A DNA stretch of 64,000 nt. Origin: Aulostomus chinensis. Taxonomy: Eukaryota; Chordata; Actinopteri; Syngnathiformes; Aulostomidae. The stretch is taken from contig JBBMOA010000014.1 in the NCBI GenBank assembly GCA_037954235.1, positions 22,044,773 through 22,108,772 on the forward strand. The letters run 5' to 3'. Positions 40,409 through 51,900 of the stretch are shown here, piece by piece. The notes under the pieces were generated by a model. The model saw only the letters and a program-made list of their open reading frames with translations, ran no database searches and was not told where the DNA came from. The position numbers and the translations under genes were made by a program. Within the stretch, counting starts at the first letter, position 1, and every line of letters begins with the position of its first letter.

Positions 40409-41956
40409 CCTGGGTGTATGTGTGTATGTGTGTGTGTGAGTTTGGATTGGGGCAGCTCCAGCTGTGTCAGAGTGAGCTGCTCCAAATGCTTGAAATCCCA
40501 GAAGAGGAAGAAAAGGGGGAGCAAGGGGAAGAGTGAATGGAGAGCGAGACGAATGGGGGGGGGGGGGGGGGCTATGAATGGGGGAGTGGAGGGGCTATGT
40601 TGCAGGTCCAGGTGGCAGGAGAAGAAAAAGACAATAACATATAGTATAGCGTTATATGTTTATGTACAGAGCGGCATTTTATGTCCCAACGCCTCCATAA
40701 GAATGAGCTCTGTGGAGTTTAGGCTGCAACGCATCTTTCTAACTAATTTTGTGTGGCTCCCATTTGTCAAAGCATGATAAGCGCCGCTCAGAACACTCCA
40801 TGACGCCTGTCAAACAACAGACCACCAGCATCATCACACGCTAGCCTACAGGCATTCTCTCCAAACCTGCACTTGTCTCTATGTATGCCGCTATGTGCCC
40901 TACTCCTCTGACCTCACTTCCTACCTCTCCATCTTCCCATGACATCAGCTCTGATGGGATGAGACTGTTGTGGTGTGTCTGCCTGTCTACACTTGCTGTG
41001 CAGACCTTCTGCTCCTGTACAGCAGGCACAGACAGGCAGACAGATGGCAGCCCCACTGACATCAGAAAAGAGCCAGTAGGATGACTCTGCCTCCTTCCTC
41101 TATGAAGGGACGACAAGATCCATGGATGACAGACCCCCCCACACACACTCACATATTTAATCATCGCTGAGATGTGTTAATAAACTCACAATGACTCAAG
41201 TGTACTCCCGTGTTTTTACTTTTCCCCTCATCTGTCAGTCCAAACTATCACTGGTTGCTGGTGTCAAGCACGATAAGAAGAAAGGGACTAAAACGTACGT
41301 GAAAGACTCACCTCATCGTCCTTGAACCAGGACAAGCTCTCCGCCGTGAGAATGAACCAGTACTCCTTGGCTCTGCCTTTCATGATGCCAATGTTACTGA
41401 TGGTCAGCCAGCCCTTGCGTACAACCTGCACAACAAGCAGAGGTGAGGAGCTTAGAGGGAGGACGGGTCAATGACAAATGAACCAGAGAGGAGGGATTCC
41501 ACTGATGCGTGCAAAGCAGGTCACACAGTGGCAACGGGAGCACCACTTGAAGAACGAAGGAGAGAAGGTTGGACCACTGGCACATTCGGCCAGTGTTCTG
41601 ACCACCAGCACTCAGTGAGAGGAGCACTAGATGTTGAGGTGAAGGCAGACGAGCACATGTGGAGATCAGAGCAGGAGAGGCTGGAAGAAAAATGGAGGGT
41701 GAATAAGATCAGTGGAGATGACATAAAGATGAAAGGAAATGACATGCATCCTGCAAACCTGGAAAATATTAACATCTGTAAATATTTATGGCGCAGTCGA
41801 GCAGCAGATGCTGTGAACAGACAAAGCTGAAACTGAGAGATGGAAAAAGTTGAAAATCAGTAGTTCATCAGTTGTAAATGATTAATAAAGCTACAACAAG
41901 CCCTTCTGCCGGTGCACATCAGAGGCATGCCAACCCAGGACCCTTCAGGTCCAATC

Positions 41957-41998
<42 letters not shown>

Positions 41999-44900
41999 GC
42001 GCGCACACACACTCGCTCTCTCTCTCCAGTAGAGGCAGCAGTGAGGATTTGGCTTTAAGAGATTGGTATCCTACTATTAGACTGGAGGGAGGGGCCACAC
42101 CCTGGAGAGAAACAGATGAAGGAGCAACACTAAGACCAATTGTTCTTCAGATCACGGCTTTACAGAAACGTTTCAGCAGATGACACTGATCTTGATTATT
42201 TAACAGTTAACACGGATGACAGCGACAGGAGAGACGAGTATTTTCTGTCAGCTGTGGTGGAAATGTAACGCCGTCTGACAAATGTCACCCATCACAGTGA
42301 GATTATAGACTAAACACAATCATACTGGAGTTGTGTTTTTAATTATCTCAGCTTTACATGTGTCATGAAAATATTATGTTACGAATTAATCAAAGAAGAC
42401 TGAGACCAAAAAAACAAAAAACAAAACTTAATTTGGGCTTGACTGTGTTGTTGAGAGGAGCCAAGATCAACTTGTGATTGGATACCCTTCAGTTCAGTCT
42501 GGGCAGCGCCAGAATCTCTCATTTATCTGCACTTATGAAAGCTTTCTATGAACACTGATTAATAGAGATGAGTGCCAAACCAATGGGACAGGGACATTCC
42601 TGGAAAATAGGGGGGGTACTGGCAGCAAGGTTAGATTTTTTTTAGTTTAAATATTGTCAATGAGCACATCATTACATTACACTTGGTTTGTGTTGTAGCA
42701 ACAGTGTGTGTGTGTGTGTTTTATGGTTTTATTCAAATACCCCAAACTCAGCTTGTGGCTGATGTTTATACTTGCTTTAGATATTTCAAAGTTTTGCTCT
42801 TTGCCAAAGCTTTAAAATAGAAGCATGATGCTCAATGATGTCCTTACTTTCAAATTCCATGACTTTTTCCAGTTTTCCATGACTGCATGAATGAACCCTG
42901 TGCGGAAAAATGCTATAAAATACAGGGAAGGTATTTCCGGGGAATATTCACCTGGTTGCCTGCAAGCCCTGTGACTATCCTCTTGTTGCTTTGGTTGTAT
43001 TTCTGCTGGACACTGGAAGAGACAAAGCGCAAGCATTCACTTTCTTCACGTGTCACAATCTAATAGCCATCTCACATGAAGGAAACTGATGTGAGGATAC
43101 TCACTTAGAGATGCCGATGAAATCTTCATGTTTGGTATTTATGTACGCAAGCTGTATGTCGATTAGCAACAAGATCTAAACAGAACAGACATCGATTCAG
43201 TCGAGAGAAAAACTGGGTGGAACAATCTAACATGTGATGAGTTCAAATACGCATTAGTAACCTGGTCTCTGCATTTACGCTCTTGTTCTCGAATTTCGCA
43301 GGTTACAATTCGCTCGGTCTCATCTCGCAGTTTGGGAAAGGAACTTAGCTTTAGAGAAAACACACAGAAATCAGTTAAGAGACTGAACATGTGACTACAC
43401 CACACAGTTCATCACACGAGAGCAGGGGCTCTAACTCTGCCCCCGACACTCAAAAACAATGGACATGTTGGACATCGGTTCAACAGTGAGCGACCAGCGC
43501 CACCAGCCACTAGGCTAGCATGCTAATAGAGGTGCAGCCTGTTGAATTAAAAAGGACGTCGTTATTTCGGACCAGGGATGACCTGGACATGCTGTGGGCG
43601 CATCCCGGAAGACCCGCCTGCAGCTTCACTTAGATTCTGATTGGCTAGGACTCTGTGCCGAGTTTAGGGATGTGGAGTGAAATCCAACCGGACGAAGACA
43701 AGGAGCAGGTTAAATGGAGGATCCTGAGAAGATTTTACAGTTATTTGGCACCCCCCCCCCCCTCCCCCGTACCCCTGTTAGGGAATCATGGCCCTCATCA
43801 TTATACCTTGTTGATGCACTGGTACACGGTGGTGACCAGCTCTTGACTGACCATGTCCACAAATTTACTGCACGGCCCCTTTAGACTTGATATCTGTTTC
43901 TTCACCACGGCTTCAAAGGCCAAGTCAGGAGTGAACAAACCTGTCCTGCAGAGCACGGGAGAAAAACAAATCAGGTGCTAGGTTAGCAGTTAGCTGCAGT
44001 TATGGGAAATATAAATAGTGGAAAAGTAGTTGACACTACGCTACACCTGACTCCATGGATGTTTCTGATCGCGTAGGTGATCTCTCGCCTCATATTCCTC
44101 TCATCAGACTCGATCTGACAACAAACAGCACATTATCAATCGGGGGAGGGGGGGCCTGGCTGGGGACAGCACTACGTATGTACAAAAACACAATATATAC
44201 ACAGAACAAAGTGAAGGACTCTCAGGATGTCAAGCCTACATCTGTAAAACAGAGGAGGTCATTCTTACACTGTTAACACAACTGACGATGTCACGTTTCC
44301 CATCATGATCAACTGCTGTACTTGCAGGACCAAAGTCACTGCCAATGTATTCAAGTATGTTTTTTTATGGTAAGCGCATGGTTTATACACCGTATTTTGT
44401 TGTTTATTCTTTAATTTACTTTTGTCATGTTGATGCATTTCATTTTGGATGAATAGAAGAGGTGGAAATAGAGGAGATGAGAGGATTTCAGTTCCGCATT
44501 TTCAAATAAATGTTCATTTCTCTCTTGTAATAAACTGCATGAAAACAGGAAACGACAACAAACAAACAAAAATCCAGGGCACACACTTGAACCAGTTCAT
44601 AGGGGAAGCGCTCATGGAAGATTCGGTTGATCCTTGCACCTCCTGACAGATTTACGGTGTCTACTTTATCTCCTGAGCCCTCGATTAGCTTCTCAAAGTC
44701 AACAGCCAAACGCTGGACTGACCTGGGCAAACACAGACAGAAGACACCCTGAAGTATGTACATGTATCGTAGACAACTGAGTGTGTACGCCCACGCTCAC
44801 AGGCGGAGTGACTGACTGTAGGAGCATCTTGGTCTTGTGTGTGCTGTCATCCGGGCTGTATTGTTTGTAGTCTTCAGCTTCTTTGTTGATGGCCAGCAGC

Positions 44901-46857
44901 TGATTGTGCAGATGACAGCGGACGGCTGGCAGAGTGTCCCGGATGTGATTTGTCAGTTGCTGCAAACCATCATTGTGAGTAACAATACATACACACATGA
45001 TCTCTTTGTGTGTGTGTGTGTCACTACCTGGTTGAGCATTCTTTGCAAGTATGGTGTTCCCATGCTTGCAGCCATGTGCCTGTATGCTGGGTGGGACAGG
45101 AAGTACTTCTCCTCTGCAAGCAGAGCTGCCTTAATATCCTTTTTTCCATCGATGTCCTTCTGACTGCGGTTCACCACCCCTACATAACCTGCACAGGAAG
45201 AGATGAAAAGGCAATGGAGAGAGCATACGGATGCAACAAGAGAGAGGAACAATCAAGCATTGGCATGAGACATAAAACTTTGGGAAACTCGTCCCAGTCA
45301 GCTATTTGTTCTCTAAGTTCTGGTGTAAACACGCAGGAAATAGGTTGTTTGTGCAACAGCAGAACATGTGGTACGCGCAGGCCAAATCCCCTCTTTATAC
45401 AGTAATAGATGTAACAGCTCGAGGCTCCATATCGAATGCTTCAGCTCTGTGTTGCAACTATGGCAGTAATTTCAGTGGGCTACCATGGCTAATGCATTAG
45501 CACTTGAAGATAAGCACAAGAGAGGCTGCACCTGGTGGTGCTTCACCACTCTGCTTCTCTCTCTCTCTCTCTCACATACACACACACACACACACACACA
45601 CATCCTTGTACTTATATCTTTGTGAGGACTTTCATTGATGTAATACATTCCCTAGCCCCTCACCATCTCTACTGACTGCCTGACCCTAACTTTGACCCTA
45701 AACCTAACCAGAACCTGACCCTAAACCTAACCAGAACCTGACCCTAACCTTGACCCTAAACCTAACCAGAACCTGATTCCAACCTTGACCCTAAACCTAA
45801 CCAGAACCTGATTCTAAACTTGACCCCAAACCTAACCAGAACCTGATTCTAAACTTGACCCCAAACCTAACCAGAACCTGATTCCAACCTTGACCCTAAA
45901 CCTAACCAGAACCTGATTCTAACCTTGACCCTAAACCTAACCAGAACCTGATTCTAAACTTGACCCCAAACCTAACCAGAACCTGATTCTAAACTTGACC
46001 CTAAACCTAACCAGAACCTGATTCCAACCTTCACCCTAAACCTAACCAGAACCTGATTCCAAACTTGACCCTAAACCTAACCAGAACCTGATTCCAACCT
46101 TGACCCTAAACCTAACCAGAACCTGATTCTAACCTTGACCCTAAACCTAACCAGAACCTGATTCTAACCTTGACCCTAAACCTAACCAGAACCTGATTCT
46201 AAACTTGACCCTAAACCTAACCAGAACCTGATTCTAACCTTGACCCTAAACCTAACCAGAACCTGATTCTAAACTTGACCCCAAACCTAACCAGAACCTG
46301 ATTCTAAACTTGACCCTAAACCTAACCAGAACCTGATTCTAACCTTCACCCTAAACCTAACCAGAACCTGATTCTAAACTTGACCCCAAACCTAACCAGA
46401 ACCTGATTCTAAACTTGACCCCAAACCTAACCAGAACCTGATTCTAAACTTGACCCTAAACCTAACCAGAACCTGATTCTAAACTTGACCCTAAACCTAA
46501 CCAGAACCTGATTCTAAACTTGACCCTAAACCTAACCAGAACCTGATTCTAACCTTGACCCTAAAACCAAGTCTTGACCTTCAAACGACCCTTTGAAGAT
46601 GTGAGGACCGGCTAAAACAGGGGTGGGCAACCATGTGCCATGGAGGGCCGTGTGTATGCAGGTTGTCCTTCCAACCAAACACTTTAACAGGTGATTCTAC
46701 TGATTAACACACCTTCAGCCACAGAAGAGTGTTGATCGCACGGCCCTCCATGGCACATGGTTGCCCACCCCTGGGCTAAAATGTCCTCACTTTCCAAAAA
46801 TGTCCTCACTCTGTTGGGTAAATACATATTCTAGTCCTCAATATGTGTATGCGTGCG

Positions 46858-46909
<52 letters not shown>

Positions 46910-48871
46910 GCACACCTCTGCGGAGGGGAAGCAACCTGTTCTCCAGAATTTCTCGGGCATCCGTTCCTTCATCCATCAGGTCAAGTTTAGTGATCACGCC
47001 AATGGTGCGCTGACCTAAAACAGTGAAAAACATTTTTAGCCTCCAAATGCGGTTTTCAGACCTGTTCAGTCTCACTCATACATGAACTCAACATTTTGGA
47101 TGGACAGCAGACAGTTGAACTGTGTGTGGGTTGTGTTTAACAAAAGCTTGTGATCACACGAGAGGATCAAACGGCCGTCGACCACTGAAGGTTCGCCCTC
47201 AGCATTTCCTGCATCATTCTGGATCACAGTTGCTAACGCCATGTGGCAGCCACATTGGATTTTGACACAACCAAAAAAATATTTTACACGGCTTGATGAC
47301 TTGTCTTTGCTACCACATTGTGGTCATCAATGATGACTGTGAGAAAAGTCTGACCTGACAGGTTCACTTCCTTCAGCAGAAATATTTCATTGATTTCTAC
47401 CAAACACAGAGTATCACCTGCATGCCTTGAAAAGGTTTGGTGAGCTCCGCCATGTCCTTAATTTACCAGATTGGGGGTAAATAAGGATCTGAGTATGTGT
47501 CGCTGCATTTGGTGGAGGACAACAAATCTCTATTTATTTTGTACTGAGATTTTTGTATTTTTATTTAGTGACTGCATGTAACTTTTACCTGTTTATCCAT
47601 TTTTTGAGCTCCTGTTTGCCGACTTTACCAGAGGAACATTGGGGGGTTAAACTTGACAATGGTTGATTATTTGAATCAGCATCACCCCCCCCACACACAC
47701 ACACGCACACACACACACAAACTTGCTATTTGAAACAACAGCGACACGCTGAAGATTCGGATCGTGCAAGAAAGCAGCCCGGCTCAGCTTTTTGATTAAT
47801 TGTTGGAAACATAAACCACAAATATGTCAAGAACACTCCCAGTAAAACAGGGACATTCTTCAGGGGTAAGCAGAGGTATGGCTCAGGTATCAAGCACGGC
47901 CTAACCCCCCCATGTTATCTCCATCCATCTATGACTCACCCTGTGGGTCAACATCTTTGGCCAGCTTAAGAGCGTCTGAGTTGGCCAGGTCGGTGTTGGC
48001 AGGTGTGACGGCCAGGATGAGACAGTTGTCCTTACAGATGTACTGCATGATCATATCTCGGATCTGGTATTCTATGTCTGCAGGCTGGTCCCCCACGGGC
48101 ACCTTGGTGATGCCCGGCAGGTCCACAAGAGTTAGGTTCAGCACTGCAATACAACATTCATAAAAAAACATCAGCAAAGTAGACTTGAGTGAACGGATCC
48201 GTGAAGAGGAACACACCGTTACCGTGAGGTGAATGAATCCGGAGGTGAATGGGCACAGGAGAGATGCCTTTATTGGATCCTGTGAGCCTGCATGTCTCTG
48301 CTTCTATTTCCTGGCACATCTCATCAAAGTCAACGAACTTCCTACCCTTACAATGGAAAAATTCACCATACTCTGAAGAGACGCACAGACAGAAGCAGAA
48401 AAAGAGGTCATAACTTCTTACTGGGTTCATAATTTGAAGCTCTCTGAAATATAAAGTGCATCCAGAGCCTTTTTAAGTGTGAGAGGATCAGGCCATGAGG
48501 GCACAGACTGACCAACGCGCGTGGTTTGTTTGTGACTACACTCTTCCAGCGAGGCAAGTTCTACAATAATGCCACCTCCTCCTCCTCTCAACAGGGCTGG
48601 AGAGCATGTGATGCCCACTCTAAAGATTCAACATCAATGTCAGCATGTCTCTCCAGTCCCAGCAGGTCTGTGTTCAGTGTCAAACTGCCACCTGGTGGCA
48701 GCTTTAAAAACCTGCAGGATTACGTTTGGTGAGGTGCATGAATGAGCCGGGTGAGGCTGGCCTACCGGTGCTGGCACTGAGCAGCTGCAGGATTAAAGGT
48801 CTGCGAGTGACGATTCCTGAACCGCGTGGGAGGAAGTCTCTGTGGGAGAAGAAAGACTGAAAAAGAGAAGT

Positions 48872-48916
<45 letters not shown>

Positions 48917-51900
48917 CAGTGGCAACGGATGCCAGTGGAGACGTGCATCTTTGTCTGAAATACCAACTTGACATGCATCGTTTTAATGACTTTACTATTA
49001 ATTCCTGCATTAATACAACCAAAACACTCCAGCACAGGGATGAAAACTTAGAAAAACTTATTGATATTGATGCTGTTATAGATTCTACCTATCGATCAAT
49101 TCTTTGTCAATTCCTTTACTGATTCTTGATCAAATTTCAGTGTTGCAAAAAAGGAGTGGCGCTACACAGTTTTCAACTTTCTGAGTCTGACAACAGTCAA
49201 GAGGCCCAGAATCAAAGGAGTGGATGTCAGGCTCCGACTCGGGCTGCCCGCTGGTCACAGTTCCATCAGATCACAACATGGCCTCCGGCAATTTCTAACT
49301 GCAGAAAGGTACTACAACAACAACAACAACAACAATAATAATAACAACAATAATAATAATAATAATAATGGTTCAAGACTGTGTGTCAGAATATCCTTTT
49401 CATCAAATACTGCGGAGCGACTGAGATTTCCTGCCTTCGCATCAAATTCGACAAGCTTTGTTTGGTACCGCCTCTGACTGACGAGGATCCCGTATCAGTC
49501 AAAATAACCGCCATCGGATTTTCAAAATTTGTTCAGCCTGAACCACAACATCAGGTGCCATCATTTCAGGTTCAGAACAGCACGCCAGCGCTGATCTGAA
49601 GAGAGGAACTGAGTGATACAAGACGTGATGAGGGTCTGGGCTCCTCAGCTTTTAACCCTTTAAATATTTCTTTTAAAATGACATGGCTGACTAAAGTCAT
49701 TCGTGAAGGAGACATTTGAAATGCCTTCCCTAAATTTATTTCTAATTCAATTGGAGGACTTAATTTCCTGTTAAAATGTGACTGCAATCCCGATCAGTTG
49801 CCAATTAGCATATTTTCCCAAACAGGCTCTGCTAGCATGGCAATTAGTGGACAAACATAATTTTCCGCCAACAAACTCTTACACTGGGAGTAACGGGAGT
49901 CTTCAGTACAAGAAAAAAGCTTTGTTCAACAAAACCTGGAGTAATAATGGTGACATTTTGGTCTCAACTTATGAAAACTGATGGTCAGTTGTTCACTTTT
50001 GAAGAATTTGTGTCTAAATTTGACACAGAAGTTCCACCAGAGGAAAATGATGTTGTTTATGACGCAGCTCCGTCTTGGTCCTAGAACTGGAATCTATGTG
50101 ACAGCTCCAGCAGGCAAGATATTTTTGGGGAAACATGGATGTCACAAAAAAAAAAACCCAACGTTCAAACAAATTTGTTTGAGATCTTTTGTGAAATGAA
50201 TCTGTTCCTTCTGCAAAAACATCCTGGAGTTCTCTTTACAATGAGAGACTGGATAAAAGTGTGGCTGACTGGGGATCAGTTTTGTCTTCGTAAGATTAAA
50301 GAGGTATCTTTCAAAATTACACATAGAATTTATCCAGCTAATAAAACAGGAGAGAGATTTAAAATTGAAATTCCGTCCTCTGGTCATTTCTGTGGCTCGT
50401 GTCCACTGAACATTTATGTGATCACTGCTTGTCGAGTCCAACATTCTGGTCCAACGTGGAGAACTTGAAAGGAAGAACAGGACCGGATCTTTACATCCGC
50501 AAGAAACGGACGTTTTTCTTTATTTTGAAGACAAGCGAGTCAAAAGGACTTCATTTTATTTGTCCAGCTTCTTTTAACTTTAGGTAACCTTCTTATTCAT
50601 GAGAGGAAATGGTCCGACAGCAAACCAAACTTTACAGTTTTGTTTTGGGTTTTTACTGGAACTTCGTCAGGACAGCGCCATCATCAATGGACTTAAAAAC
50701 AAACTTTATTTTAGAAAAGTTTTTCTGGGGTCGATGTTTTTTTCTCTCTCTCTTTCTTCTGATTATTCGTCTTCAGCTATGATCTCTTTGTATCGCTTTA
50801 CGTTTCTCCGTTGTTGTTCCCCTGGCTGATCAGCTCTGTTCTGTATACGTGTATGTGTTAACAATATTTTTAAAAAATGCCAGTGCTGAGACGTCATGGA
50901 GGCGTATGACGTCACATCTCAGTTGGAACGCTCCAGATTCTCTAGCCGTGCTCGACTTCCGTCGCTACTCACGAGATGTTGGCTAACAAAGCACAGTAAC
51001 AGAACCTTCGAATGTCAGCAAAATCCAGCAAGAGGAGAGAGGCTCTGTCCAGCCTTTAGATCTCCCAGCATAAAAGAAGCCAAGCACCAGCAGAGAGCAG
51101 CGATGGCAGCGTCACACACCGTCCTCACTCCCAGCGCAGAGAAATCACAACCAGGATGTTGCTGCATCCTGCTGCAGATCAGACGGCTGGCACGGACTCC
51201 CTGACAGGGCCGGGCCCACATAGAGGACTGACCCCACGAAACCTGAGCGCACAACCTGAAAGGGAGGTTTTACAGCCTAGAAAAGCTTCAAGTTCAGCCT
51301 GAATGGCCGACTGGTCTGGACAATCACAGGTTGCTTCTCCTACCAGAGCCCCGCTGCCAGGGGGAGCGTGGCTGGAGGGAGCTGGGAAACCAGTGACTCG
51401 CATTCAACCCCCCAGCACGTTACCGCTCCGGCTCACGTGCTTCCGACTATGTGAGGGAGACATTACCTTTAAAACTCTCAGTTCACTTGGTCCACATATC
51501 ATGTCGCCTCCTCGGCTTTTAACTGGGTGACTTCTTTGTTCAAAGTTGGATGCATGCTGTACATAACCCTCACTGTTGTACAGAATACCATGCTCCTCTG
51601 AGCTATTTATATATCAGGACTTTACCTCATTTTTATTTTCTATTTTATTCATTATTTATTCTTCTTCTCTTTTTCTCGTGTCTTGGAGTTGTCTGCCTGC
51701 CTTGTTCTAAGCATTTCATAGCTCAAAGGACGCTGTCAATATTGTGCATATGACAATAAAGAATCATGAGTGAAGCCTGCAGGGGCTGGGAGATGAGCTG
51801 CTGCCCCGGCCCCTGTGACACGGACACTGGGAGCCCAGGCATCCTCCACTCGAGCGGGGCAAAGATCGTCATATCACCGGGGCTGGGTGGAGACTCACGG

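Larger units (their letters stand above)
38560..41070 (+). ncRNA. dnm3os: Putative dnm3os primary transcript (minimal span)
   Basis: miR-199 and miR-214 lie on the same strand 2.4 kb apart, antisense to dnm3. In mammals they are processed from one long non-coding RNA, DNM3OS. The interval given only spans the two hairpins; the true ends cannot be seen from sequence. Confidence 0.55.
36888..41311 (-). other. dnm3 intron 14, host of antisense miR-199/214
   Basis: A 4.4-kb intron between the two halves of the PH domain. It holds the plus-strand miR-199 and miR-214 hairpins, CA tracts at 38961-38993 and 39165-39212, a TG-rich tract at about 40374-40436 and a poly-G run at about 40555-40571. In human, DNM3 hosts the same two microRNAs on the opposite strand. 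Confidence 0.85.
45605..46850. mobile_element. Teleost foldback-type interspersed repeat with telomere-like core
   Basis: The outer sequences TTTGTGAGGAC (left) and repeated TGTCCTCACT blocks (right) are inverted relative to each other, and the core is built on CCCTAAACCTAACC units. I know this type of repeat, flanked by CA tracts, as common in spiny-rayed fish genomes, but I cannot assign a database family name. The core has expanded into a minisatellite, and a hAT MITE has inserted into its right arm. Confidence 0.6.

Noticed and set aside
40256..40777. 173-codon plus-strand open frame between the two microRNAs
   Set aside because: A Cys-Val run from a TG microsatellite plus a poly-G run; no domain and low complexity.
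45681..46564. Regularly spaced repeats that might be mistaken for a CRISPR array
   Set aside because: The units are directly tandem with no unique spacers, in a vertebrate intron.
51600..51775. T-rich stretch ending in GACAATAAAG as a gene 3' end
   Set aside because: No coding sequence precedes it on the plus strand; it more likely is a retroposon tail in dnm3 intron 1.
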